From Bacteroidales bacterium (lineage in GTDB: Bacteria; Bacteroidota; Bacteroidia; Bacteroidales; UBA932): a DNA stretch of 28,318 nucleotides. Positions 20,333-28,318 of this stretch are shown piece after piece. The DNA is taken from the NCBI GenBank assembly GCA_017548445.1, contig JAFYZZ010000072.1, forward strand, positions 1 through 28,318, in the 5' to 3' direction. A program made the position numbers and the translations under genes. The notes below the pieces were generated by a model. That model had not been told where the DNA came from. It saw only the letters and a program-made list of their open reading frames with translations, and ran no database searches. The stretch's first letter is position 1, and every line of letters starts with the position of its first letter.

Positions 20333-21925
20333 ATGAACCGACTTGTCAAAGCCACCCTGACGGCCTTTCTCGTGCTGGCGTCCGCCGGCGGCGCGTGGGC
20401 GCAGCCGGTCCGCCAGGACGACGAATCCCTGCTGCGCGGCTGGATCCGGACGGTTTCGTCCGATGACTTCGGCGGCCGCAAACCGATGACCGGGTACGAA
20501 GACCTTACGATAGGCTATCTGGCCGGAGAGATGGAGAAACTCGGGTTGCAGCCGGCCTTCGGCGGCAGTTGGTACCAGCCGTTCCGGATGATTTCGGTCA
20601 CGAGCCGTCCGCCCGGGGACCGTTTCCGGCTGAAAGGACGCCGCAGGACGGAGCTGCGCTATCCCGACGACCTGGTGGTCTGGACCGCCCGGGCCACGGA
20701 CAGGGTGAAGATCGAAGACGCGGAATTCGTGTTCTGCGGCTTCGGCATCAACGCCCCCGAATACGGCTGGAACGACTACGAGGGGGTGGACGTCCGCGGC
20801 AAGGTCGTGGTGGCGATGGTGAACGATCCCGGCTACTACGACCCCTCGCTGTTCCGGGGGCGGAATATGACCTATTACGGACGCTGGCTCTACAAGTTCG
20901 AGGAGGCGAAGCGGCAGGGCGCGGCCGGCTGCCTGGTCCTGCACGATACCGACGCGGCCGGCTACGGCTGGCACGTGTGCGTGAACGGGCACCTGGAAGA
21001 CAACCTCGCCCTCTATGATCCCGTGACGCGGAACGCGGACGAACTGGGCGTGAAGGGCTGGCTGCACGCCGACGGCGGGCGCAAGATCTTCGAGGCGGCC
21101 GGCCGGGACTACGAGGCCGCCCTCGCGGCGGCGAAGCGCCCGGGTTTCCGCGCTATCCCGCTGAAAGTCCGCGGCGACCTCGCACTGGACGTGTCCTATA
21201 CGGTGGAAGAGACCCGCAACGTGGCGGGCATCCTGCCCGGGACTGACCTGAAAGATGAGGTGGTGGTGCTGAGCGCGCACTGGGACCACCTGGGCTTCGG
21301 TGCGCCCGACGAGTCCGGCGACGCCATCTACAACGGCGCGGCCGACAACGGTTCCGGCATCGCCTCGGTGCTGCTGCTGGCCCGCAAGTTCCGGGAACTG
21401 CCCGAAGCGCCCCGGCGCTCCATCCTGTTCTTCTTCCCTTCGTCCGAGGAGAGCGGCCTGTTCGGCTCGCAGTACTATTGCGAGCATCCCGCCATTCCGA
21501 TGGACAGGACGGCCGCGAACCTCAATTTCGAAAGCATCGGCCCGGCCGGACTCACGGAAGATGTGGTGATCCTGGGGGGCGGGGAATGCGAACTGGACCG
21601 CTATTTCGTGGCAGCCGCGGCCGCCCAGGGCCGCTACATCTTCTTCGACGACGACAACTCGGACGGCTGGTTCTTCCGCTCCGACCACTATAGTTTCGTC
21701 AAGAAGGGCGTTCCGGCCCTCGTGGTCGAGAACGGCCTGCATCCGGTGCACCCGGACCGTCCGGACCGCTATCCGATGGAATCCTGGTACCACAAGCCTT
21801 CCGACGAATACCGGGAGGACTGGGACCTGGAAGGCACCCTGTCCAACGTGTACCTGATGTTCAGCGTGGGCGTGTCCGTGGCCAATGCGGACGCCCGGCC
21901 CCGCTATTACAAGCAAGAAAACTGA
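20333..21925 (+). CDS. Secreted M28-family metallopeptidase with PA-domain insertion
   Basis: 530 residues; signal peptide ending at AWAQ. A di-zinc aminopeptidase-type fold. Candidate metal ligands are His316 (SAHWDH), Asp338 (AADNGSG, bridging), Glu372/Glu373 (SSEES), Glu400 (LNFESIG, where many members have Asp) and His487 (YHKPSD). A protease-associated (PA) domain lies at about 110-290, between the N-terminal helices and the catalytic core. Such enzymes cleave N-terminal residues from peptides; some relatives act on other amide bonds. A peptidase is unexpected among glycosidases and esterases. The true substrate could be peptide linked to cell-wall carbohydrate or a conjugated amide, but that is speculation. 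The start at ATG 20333 is ten bases after the GH43 stop; the longer upstream in-frame reading overlaps that gene and lacks a signal. Confidence 0.87.
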   Translation: MNRLVKATLTAFLVLASAGGAWAQPVRQDDESLLRGWIRTVSSDDFGGRKPMTGYEDLTIGYLAGEMEKLGLQPAFGGSWYQPFRMISVTSRPPGDRFRLKGRRRTELRYPDDLVVWTARATDRVKIEDAEFVFCGFGINAPEYGWNDYEGVDVRGKVVVAMVNDPGYYDPSLFRGRNMTYYGRWLYKFEEAKRQGAAGCLVLHDTDAAGYGWHVCVNGHLEDNLALYDPVTRNADELGVKGWLHADGGRKIFEAAGRDYEAALAAAKRPGFRAIPLKVRGDLALDVSYTVEETRNVAGILPGTDLKDEVVVLSAHWDHLGFGAPDESGDAIYNGAADNGSGIASVLLLARKFRELPEAPRRSILFFFPSSEESGLFGSQYYCEHPAIPMDRTAANLNFESIGPAGLTEDVVILGGGECELDRYFVAAAAAQGRYIFFDDDNSDGWFFRSDHYSFVKKGVPALVVENGLHPVHPDRPDRYPMESWYHKPSDEYREDWDLEGTLSNVYLMFSVGVSVANADARPRYYKQEN

Positions 21926-21938
21926 CTATAAAACCAAT

Positions 21939-24263
21939 ATGAGAAAAACCGTTATCTCCCTTCTGTCCCTGTGCCTGGCCCTGTGGGCCGCGACGGCGCA
22001 GGACGGCGTCCGGGTCCAGTTCTATACCCCGACGACCGTGCGCATCGTCAAAGGCGATGCGGTCCCGGCGCAGAGTTTCGCCGTGACGGCCGCCCCGCAG
22101 ACGGTTTCCGTGAAGGTCTCTGCCGGCAGATCCGGCACCACCTACGCCAGTTCCGCGCTCAAGGTGACCGTGGCGACGGACGGCAGCGTCCGTTTCCAGA
22201 CCGCGAAGGGCAAGCTCCTGCTGAAGGAGGGTACCTATGGACTCGAGCCGATCCGGGAGGGCCTGGACAAAGGCTGCAAGACCGTCAGGCAGACCTTCCT
22301 GCCGGAGGCGGACGAACCCTTCTACGGCCTCGGCATCCTGCAGGACGGCGCCCTGTCGCTGCGCGGCAAGACGCGCCGGATGATCCAGGGCAACACCGAG
22401 GACTTCATCCCCATCGTGCAGTCCGTCAAGGGATACGGCATCTTCTGGGACAATCCGTCGCCGACCGTGTTCCGGGACGACGCGTCCGGAATGCACTTCG
22501 AATCCGAGGTGGGGGAGGCCGTGGACTATTATTTCATCTGGGGCGGCGACGCGGACGGCGTGATCGCCGGGATCCGCGAGCTGACCGGCCGCGTGCCGAT
22601 GCTGCCGCTTTGGAGCTACGGCTTTATGCAGAGCCGCGAACGCTACAAGAGCAGCAAGGAGCTGCTGGACGTGCTGCACGGCTACCGCGACCGGGGCGTC
22701 CCCATCGACTGCGTCATCCAGGACTGGCAGTACTGGGGCAACAACTACCAGTGGAACGCGATGGAGTTCCTGAGCGACGACTTCCGGAACGCCCAGGCGA
22801 TGATCGACGAGGTGCACGCGCAGCACGCGAAGATTATGATTTCCATCTGGGCCTCCTTCGGCCCGATGACCAAGGCCTACCGCGAGCTGGCGCCGAAGGG
22901 CCTGCTGTTCGATTTCCAGACCTGGCCGCAGTCCGGCCTCACCGACTGGCCGCCGCGCCGCGACTATCCTTCCGGCGTGCGGCCCTACAACCCCTTCTCG
23001 CAGGAGGCGCGCGACATCTACTGGAACAACCTGCTCCGCCTGGAGAATATGGGCATTGACGCCTGGTGGATGGACTCTACCGAGCCTGACCACCTGGACT
23101 TCAAGGAGAGCGACCTGGACATCGAGACCGGGATGGGCTCGTTCCGCCGGGTGCGCAACGCCTTCCCGCTCGCGTCGGTGGAGGGGATCTTCGACAAGCA
23201 GAAGACGGTCTCCGACCGCCGCGTGATGATCCTCACCCGCTCGGCATATGCCGGACAGCAGCGCACCGGCGCCAATACCTGGAGCGGCGACGTGGGCTCC
23301 TCCTGGGAGTCGCTCCGCAACCAGGTTCCGGCCGGCCTGGGCTTCGCCCTCACGGGCAACCCCAACTTCAACTCCGACTGCGGCGGCTTCTTCCCGAACG
23401 GCTACAACCGCCGCGGCGCCACCGCCACCTGCTCGCAGAATCCGCTTTTCCAGGAACTGTACGTGCGCTGGCTGCAGTACGGGGCCTTCTGCCCGATGAT
23501 GCGCAGCCACGGCGAAAGCTCGCGGCGCGAGATCTGGGAGTTCGGCGCCCCGGGCGAGCCGGTGTATGACGCCATTGAGAAGACCATCCACCTGCGCTAT
23601 TCGCTGCTTCCTTATATCTATTCCGTCTCGCACGAGGTCACGGCTGACGACGGGACCTTCCAGCGGGCGCTGGTGATGGATTTCGCCGCCGACAAGGCGG
23701 CCTGGGAGCGGGCGGACGAATTCCTCTTCGGCCGCGAACTGCTCGTGGCCCCGGTGCTGCACGCGCAGTACACCCCGGAGCAGGTGCGCTTCGACGACAC
23801 GCCGGTGGATTTCGGTGCGGAGCGAAGCACCACCGTGTACCTGCCCAGGGGCTGCGACTGGTACGACTTCTGGACCGGTGCGTGCCTGAAGGGCGGACAG
23901 ACGCTTACAAGGGCCACGCACCTCGACACGGTGCCGCTCTACGCCCGCGCCGGCGCCATCATCCCGCTCGGCCCGGACGTGCAGTACAGCAGCGAAAAGC
24001 CCTGGGACGACCTGGAGGTCCGGGTCTATCCCGGCGCCGACGGCCGCTTCGTCCTCTATGAAGACGAGGGCGACACCTACCGGTACGAGCAGGGCGCCTG
24101 CTCGACCATCGAATTCTCCCTGCACGGCCGCACGCTGACGGTCGGTGCGCGCAGCGGCTCCTTCCCGGGGATGCTGCAGCAGCGCTGCTTCCGCATCGTG
24201 ACGCCTGACGGCCGCGTGCGCGACATACAATACGACGGCACGGCCCAAAAGATACAGTTGTAA
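21939..24263 (+). CDS. Secreted GH31 alpha-glycosidase, probably alpha-xylosidase
   Basis: 774 residues; signal peptide ending near ATAQ. An N-terminal GH31 galactose-mutarotase-like domain precedes the catalytic barrel. Catalytic residues are the nucleophile Asp379 in WWMDSTEPD and the acid/base Asp451 in WSGDVGSSW. The aromatic substrate-entry segment WQYWGNNYQWN follows IQDW. The DSTEPD version of the nucleophile motif and the YGFMQSRERY segment resemble bacterial alpha-xylosidases rather than starch-type alpha-glucosidases. It would remove alpha-linked xylose caps from xyloglucan- or complex-xylan-derived oligosaccharides. Its stop overlaps the ATG of the GH127 gene by one base (TAATG), so the two are probably translated together. 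The family is certain; the specificity is probable. Confidence 0.92.
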   Translation: MRKTVISLLSLCLALWAATAQDGVRVQFYTPTTVRIVKGDAVPAQSFAVTAAPQTVSVKVSAGRSGTTYASSALKVTVATDGSVRFQTAKGKLLLKEGTYGLEPIREGLDKGCKTVRQTFLPEADEPFYGLGILQDGALSLRGKTRRMIQGNTEDFIPIVQSVKGYGIFWDNPSPTVFRDDASGMHFESEVGEAVDYYFIWGGDADGVIAGIRELTGRVPMLPLWSYGFMQSRERYKSSKELLDVLHGYRDRGVPIDCVIQDWQYWGNNYQWNAMEFLSDDFRNAQAMIDEVHAQHAKIMISIWASFGPMTKAYRELAPKGLLFDFQTWPQSGLTDWPPRRDYPSGVRPYNPFSQEARDIYWNNLLRLENMGIDAWWMDSTEPDHLDFKESDLDIETGMGSFRRVRNAFPLASVEGIFDKQKTVSDRRVMILTRSAYAGQQRTGANTWSGDVGSSWESLRNQVPAGLGFALTGNPNFNSDCGGFFPNGYNRRGATATCSQNPLFQELYVRWLQYGAFCPMMRSHGESSRREIWEFGAPGEPVYDAIEKTIHLRYSLLPYIYSVSHEVTADDGTFQRALVMDFAADKAAWERADEFLFGRELLVAPVLHAQYTPEQVRFDDTPVDFGAERSTTVYLPRGCDWYDFWTGACLKGGQTLTRATHLDTVPLYARAGAIIPLGPDVQYSSEKPWDDLEVRVYPGADGRFVLYEDEGDTYRYEQGACSTIEFSLHGRTLTVGARSGSFPGMLQQRCFRIVTPDGRVRDIQYDGTAQKIQL

Positions 24264-26644
24264 TGAAAAAGATCCTTTTCCCGCTGCTGGCCCTGCTGGC
24301 CTGCACCGCGCTGAATGCGCAGGATAAACTCTACGCCGACGAATTCCCCCTCGGGGACATAACCCTGCTGGATGGTCCGCTCAAGCACGCGCGCGACCTC
24401 AATGTCCAGACCCTGCTGCAGTACGACTGCGACCGTCTGCTGGCCCCGTACCGCAAGGAGGCGGGGCTGGAGCCCAAGGCCCCGACCTATCCCAACTGGG
24501 ACGGCCTGGACGGCCACATAGCCGGGCATTACCTGACGGCGATGGCCATCAACGCCGCCACGGGCGACGCCGAATGCCGCCGCCGGATGGAGTATATGCT
24601 GTCCGAACTGCAGCTGGTGGCCGACACCAACACCCGCGAGCACCCGGACTGGGGGCTCGACTACGTGGGCGGCTTCCCCGGCAGCGCCGCGCTGTGGACC
24701 GACTTCAAGGCAGGGGAGTTCCGGCGCTATTTCGCAGCCTGGGCGCCGTTCTACAACCTCCACAAGATGTTCGCCGGCCTGCGGGACGCCTGGGTGTACT
24801 GCGGCAACGAGCAGGCGAAGGCGCTGTTCCTGCGCTTCTGCGACTGGGCCGTGTGGATCACCGCCGGCCTGTCCGACGAGCAGATGGAGCAGATGCTGCG
24901 CAACGAGCACGGCGGGATGAACGAGGTGCTGGCCGATGCGTATGCCGTCAGCGGCGACCGCAAATACCTCGACTGCGCCCGGCGTTTCTCGCACAAACTG
25001 CTGCTGGATGCGATGCGCGACCACGACGACATCCTGGACAATATGCACGCCAACACCCAGGTTCCCAAGGCGGTGGGCTTCACCCGCATCGCCGAGCTGG
25101 ACGGCGACGCCGGATACCTGGAGGCGGGCCGCTGGTTCTGGGAGAACGTGACCGGCAGCCGCAGCCTGGCCTTCGGCGGGAACAGCCGCCGCGAGCACTT
25201 CCCGAGCAAGGACGCCTGCATCGACTTCGTCCGCGACATCGACGGTCCGGAGTCCTGCAACACCTATAATATGCTCAAGCTGACGGAAGACCTGCACCGG
25301 CTCGAGCCGCAGGCGCGCTACGCCGAGTTCTACGAGCGGGCGCTCTTCAACCATATCCTCTCCACCCAGCATCCCGAGCACGGCGGATACGTGTACTTCA
25401 CCTCCGCCCGTCCGAGGCATTACCGCAACTATTCCGCACCCAACGAGGCGATGTGGTGCTGCGTGGGCACGGGAATGGAGAACCACGGCAAATACGGCCA
25501 GTTCATCTATACCCACACGGGCAATGACCTGTATGTCAACCTCTTCGCTGCCTCCGAACTGAACTGGCGCGAAAAGGGCGTCACGCTGCGTCAGGAGACG
25601 GATTTCCCGTACGGGGAAAACGCGGCGCTGACGGTCGCGGAGGGCCGCGGGCGTTTCGCCCTGCAGCTCCGCAAGCCGTCCTGGGTGAAGGACGGCGCCT
25701 ATGAGGTCCGGGTGAACGGGCGGCTGAAAAGAAGGGCCTCCAAGGCTCCGGACGGCTACGTGCGCATCGCGCGCCGCTGGAAGAAGGGCGACGTGGTGGA
25801 AGTGCGATTCCCGATGGCGGACCGCGTGGAGCATCTGCCCAACGTGCCGCAGTACGTGGCCCTGATGCACGGCCCCGTCCTGCTGGGCCAGAAGACGGGC
25901 ACGGAGGACCTGAAGGACCTGATTGCGGACGACAGCCGCTTCGGACAATATGCCAGCGGGACGAAACTTCCGCTCGCCGAGGCTCCCTTCATCGTGGCGG
26001 ACGACATCGACGCCATCGCGGACGGGCTGGAGCCCGTTCCGGGCGAGCCGCTGCATTTCCGTCTCACGGCCGACGTGCACAACCCCGTCGAGGGGGAACT
26101 GCAGCCCTTCTTCGAGATCCACGACGCCCGGTATATGATGTACTGGCTGGCGATGACCCCGGACGCTTACGCCTCCTACCTGGAGGAGACGGCCCGCGAG
26201 GAAGCGGAACTTGCCGCGCTGGACGCCCGCACCCTCGACAAGGTCCAGCCGGGCGAGCAGCAGCCGGAGACCGACCACCGGATGGAAACCGACGGCTCGA
26301 TGACCGGCAACGACAACGACGTCTTTTACCGCGACGCGCGCAACGGACGCTCGTTCAGCTACCTGATGCGCACCGGCGGCCGCACCGGCCTGTCGGTCTT
26401 CCTGAAGTACTGGGGCGTGGGGGAATGGAAGACGCGCGAGTTCGATATCTATGTGGATAACAAACTGTTGCAGTCCGTCAACAATACCGGCCGCTGGAAC
26501 ACTTCCGCCTTCGTCTCGGAGGAGTTCCCCATCCCTGACGAGATGCTGAGAGGCCGGCAGTCCGTGCGCGTGAAGTTCGTCGCGCACCCCGGCAAGCAGA
26601 CCGGCGGCATCTATGAAGTCCGCCTCGTGGACACAAAAATTTGA
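24263..26644 (+). CDS. Secreted GH127 beta-L-arabinofuranosidase (DUF1680 family)
   Basis: 793 residues; signal peptide ending near ALNAQ. It is an (alpha/alpha)6-barrel enzyme of the type that removes beta-L-arabinofuranose with a zinc-bound cysteine nucleophile. The zinc site is intact: Glu330 and Cys332 in GPESCNTYN, and Cys399/Cys400 in MWCCVGTGMENHG, the second being the expected nucleophile. An acid/base candidate Glu311 lies in RREHF. C-terminal beta-sandwich domains follow, with an extra module at about 650-793 (DUF4986/DUF6805-like, with the insert GEQQPETDHRMETDGSMTG). The protein is secreted, and its coupling to GH31 suggests that both sugars occur on the same branch. The final stop codon lies within the promoter of the next gene. 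Confidence 0.93.
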   Translation: MKKILFPLLALLACTALNAQDKLYADEFPLGDITLLDGPLKHARDLNVQTLLQYDCDRLLAPYRKEAGLEPKAPTYPNWDGLDGHIAGHYLTAMAINAATGDAECRRRMEYMLSELQLVADTNTREHPDWGLDYVGGFPGSAALWTDFKAGEFRRYFAAWAPFYNLHKMFAGLRDAWVYCGNEQAKALFLRFCDWAVWITAGLSDEQMEQMLRNEHGGMNEVLADAYAVSGDRKYLDCARRFSHKLLLDAMRDHDDILDNMHANTQVPKAVGFTRIAELDGDAGYLEAGRWFWENVTGSRSLAFGGNSRREHFPSKDACIDFVRDIDGPESCNTYNMLKLTEDLHRLEPQARYAEFYERALFNHILSTQHPEHGGYVYFTSARPRHYRNYSAPNEAMWCCVGTGMENHGKYGQFIYTHTGNDLYVNLFAASELNWREKGVTLRQETDFPYGENAALTVAEGRGRFALQLRKPSWVKDGAYEVRVNGRLKRRASKAPDGYVRIARRWKKGDVVEVRFPMADRVEHLPNVPQYVALMHGPVLLGQKTGTEDLKDLIADDSRFGQYASGTKLPLAEAPFIVADDIDAIADGLEPVPGEPLHFRLTADVHNPVEGELQPFFEIHDARYMMYWLAMTPDAYASYLEETAREEAELAALDARTLDKVQPGEQQPETDHRMETDGSMTGNDNDVFYRDARNGRSFSYLMRTGGRTGLSVFLKYWGVGEWKTREFDIYVDNKLLQSVNNTGRWNTSAFVSEEFPIPDEMLRGRQSVRVKFVAHPGKQTGGIYEVRLVDTKI

Positions 26645-26671
26645 TTGATTCGGGAGAAATAGCTATCTTTA
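26640..26671 (+). promoter_or_regulatory. Promoter of galM, overlapping the GH127 stop codon
   Basis: TTTG at 26640-26643, a 20-base spacer and TATCTTTA at 26664-26671 fit the Bacteroidota consensus, with A for G at the last position. The -33 element includes the first bases of the GH127 stop. The -7 element ends six bases before the galM ATG, so the transcript should begin practically at the start codon. Confidence 0.7.
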
Positions 26672-26677
26672 CACGAT

Positions 26678-27763
26678 ATGAAAACTGCTAAATTCCTTCT
26701 GCTGGCGCTTTGCGCCGTGCTGGCCGCTTCCTGCGCGAAGGAGCAGGGCGACCGTTTCTACAAGTTGACCAATAAAAACGGGATGGAGGTGACCGTCACC
26801 AACTTCGGCGGCCGCATCACCGCCATCGTCCTGCCCGACAAGGACGGCGTCCGGCGCGACGTGGTGCTGGGCTTCGACAAGGTGGAGGACTACTACCCCG
26901 AGAACAACCAGACCGACTTCGGCGCCTCCATCGGCCGTTACGCCAACCGCATCGCCCAGGGCCGGTTCACCCTGGACGGCGTGGAATACGACCTGCCGAA
27001 GAACAATTTCGGCCACTGCCTGCACGGCGGCCCCACCGGCTGGCAGTACGCGCACTACAAGGTGGTGGAGGCCGACGCCCGCCACATCAAGCTGCGCGTG
27101 GACTCGCCGGACGGCGACAACAACTTCCCGGGCGCCGTCACGGCCTTCGTGACCTACACGCTCACGGACGACAACAAGATCGACATCGCCTATGAGGCCA
27201 CCACCACGGCCCCGACGATCATCAATATGACCAACCACTCCTACTTCAACCTGTCCGGAGACCCGGCGAACCACAGCATCTGCGACGACGAGCTGTACGT
27301 GAACGCCTCCACGTTCACCCCGGTGGACGACACCTATATGACCACCGGCGAGATCCTCCCGGTCGCGGACACCCCGATGGACTTCACCACGCTCCACAGG
27401 ATCGGCGACCACATCACCGAGTTCGACTTCGAGCAGCTGAAGAACGGCAACGGATACGACCACAACTGGGTCCTCGACACCCGCGGCAACGTCAACGAGG
27501 TGGCGGCCGAGCTCTACTGCCCGCAGACGGGCATCGACCTGAAGGTCTATACCGACGAGCCCGGCATCCAGGTGTATTCCGGCAACTTCCTCGACGGCAC
27601 CGTGACCGGCAAGGGCGGGGTGGTGTACAACCAGCGCACCGCCATCTGCCTGGAGACGCAGCACTATCCCGACAGCCCCAACAAGCCCGAGTGGCCGTCC
27701 GTCGTGCTCCGTCCCGGCGAGACCTACCACAGCCGCTGCATCTTCGCCTTCAGCGTGAAATAA
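26678..27763 (+). CDS. galM: Lipoprotein aldose 1-epimerase (mutarotase)
   Basis: 361 residues, normal for GalM. It interconverts alpha and beta anomers of aldoses, here probably arabinose, xylose, glucose or galactose freed by the enzymes upstream. Catalytic and binding residues seen are His116 (CLHGGP), His187 (NHSYFNLSG) and the base Glu326 (CLETQHYPDSPN, the classic C-terminal signature). The N-terminus is a lipoprotein signal with lipobox LAASC followed by AKEQ, so the enzyme is membrane-anchored outside the cytoplasm, next to the uptake step. It starts from its own promoter and is followed after 21 bases by a sugar symporter. Mutarotase-symporter pairs are common in pentose and hexose uptake loci of this phylum. 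The function is secure; the sugar preference is unknown. Confidence 0.94.
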   Translation: MKTAKFLLLALCAVLAASCAKEQGDRFYKLTNKNGMEVTVTNFGGRITAIVLPDKDGVRRDVVLGFDKVEDYYPENNQTDFGASIGRYANRIAQGRFTLDGVEYDLPKNNFGHCLHGGPTGWQYAHYKVVEADARHIKLRVDSPDGDNNFPGAVTAFVTYTLTDDNKIDIAYEATTTAPTIINMTNHSYFNLSGDPANHSICDDELYVNASTFTPVDDTYMTTGEILPVADTPMDFTTLHRIGDHITEFDFEQLKNGNGYDHNWVLDTRGNVNEVAAELYCPQTGIDLKVYTDEPGIQVYSGNFLDGTVTGKGGVVYNQRTAICLETQHYPDSPNKPEWPSVVLRPGETYHSRCIFAFSVK

Positions 27764-27784
27764 TCAACCAAAACGTGTCATACA

Positions 27785-28318
27785 ATGTTTAATTTCCTGC
27801 CTTTACAGGCCGCGGACCTGAACCGCATCTCCCTCGCGTCCTGGGACTGGATCGTCATCGGAATCTTCTTCCTGGCGATGGTCTGGATCTGCTGGGACGT
27901 CTCCCGCAAGAAGAAAGAGACCTCCGGCGACTACTTCCTGAGCGGCCGCACCGCCACGTGGATCGCCATCGGCGCTTCCATCTTCGCATCGAACATCGGC
28001 TCCGAGCACCTCATCGGTCTGGCCGGCACCGGCGCCTCCGCCGGTATGGCCCAGGCCCACTGGGAAATCCAGGGCTGGATGATCCTCATCCTGGGCTGGG
28101 TGTTCGTGCCCTTCTACGAGCGCAGTATGGTGTATACGATGCCCGAGTTCCTCGAGAAGCGCTACAACAAGGAGAGCCGCGGCATCCTCACCTGGCTGTC
28201 GCTGGCCAGCTACGTGCTCACCAAGGTGTCCGTGACCGTCCTCGCCGGCGGCCTCGCGCTGAACACCCTGCTGGGCATCAACTTCTGGGTGGCCGCCCTG
28301 GCCCTCGTGATCATCACC
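27785..28318 (+). CDS. Sodium/solute symporter, SGLT-like (3' end cut by the window edge)
   Basis: The first 178 codons of an inner-membrane sodium:solute symporter (SSS family, usually 500-850 residues). Hydrophobic segments begin at WDWIVIGIFFLAMVWICW. The family landmark SGRTATWIAIGASIFASNIG leads directly into SEHLIGLAGTGA, typical of SGLT-type sugar carriers. Next come PEFLEKRY (a conserved cytoplasmic loop) and at least two more membrane segments (ILTWLSLASYVLTKVSVTVL and the last stretch). It is expected to import a monosaccharide with sodium, served by the adjacent mutarotase. The start at ATG 27785 follows galM by 21 bases with no promoter seen, so the two are likely one operon. The sugar could be arabinose, xylose, galactose or glucose. 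Confidence 0.92.
   Translation, partial: MFNFLPLQAADLNRISLASWDWIVIGIFFLAMVWICWDVSRKKKETSGDYFLSGRTATWIAIGASIFASNIGSEHLIGLAGTGASAGMAQAHWEIQGWMILILGWVFVPFYERSMVYTMPEFLEKRYNKESRGILTWLSLASYVLTKVSVTVLAGGLALNTLLGINFWVAALALVIIT

Noticed and set aside
24077..26587. 836-codon minus-strand frame over GH127
   Set aside because: Antisense shadow of a gene with a complete zinc-cysteine active site; no independent promoter or motif.

Overview
The window looks like a chromosomal piece of a GC-rich member of the Bacteroidales (phylum Bacteroidota). The evidence is the promoter grammar (TTTG, about 20 bases, then TAnnTTTG), the absence of Shine-Dalgarno sequences, the families present (GH127/DUF1680, paired CE1 esterases, an SGLT-type symporter beside a lipoprotein mutarotase) and many Bacteroidota-style lipoprotein signals. 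I cannot name the genus. GC content appears to be around 60% or a little more, judged by eye.

Layout. At the left edge lies the 5' part of an ATP-type PEP carboxykinase gene on the minus strand, divergent from recQ on the plus strand. A self-standing gene follows for an esterase fused to GH43 and a CBM6-like domain. It converges, across a strong hairpin terminator, on a minus-strand GH51 alpha-L-arabinofuranosidase. The GH51 gene shares a 122-base divergent promoter region with a plus-strand operon of ten genes (7931-26644). In order these are: GH3 with extra modules, a small beta-propeller-like secreted protein, two CE1 esterases, a type-B carboxylesterase, a double GH43-CBM6 protein, a lipoprotein GH43, an M28 peptidase, GH31 and GH127. 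Genes in the operon are separated by at most 25 bases and several overlap. After it a fresh promoter drives galM (lipoprotein mutarotase) and an SGLT-type symporter cut by the right edge. No stretch of more than 300 bases lacks a gene.

Function. The set fits debranching and final breakdown of a feruloylated, arabinose-rich heteroxylan or similar branched pectic or hemicellulosic oligosaccharides. The esterases remove acyl groups; GH51, GH43 and GH127 remove alpha- and beta-linked arabinofuranose; GH31 probably removes alpha-xylose; GH3 and GH43 trim xylose; the mutarotase and symporter take up the monosaccharides. There is no endo-xylanase, no SusC/SusD pair and no regulator in the window. 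The lipoprotein signals lack acidic surface-export residues, so I infer mainly periplasmic processing of oligosaccharides imported by something encoded elsewhere.

The most striking non-gene signal is sequence-wide: I found no CATG tetranucleotide anywhere in the 28.3 kb. Codons ending in C are common but are replaced by T-ending (or G/A-ending) codons whenever the next codon is ATG.
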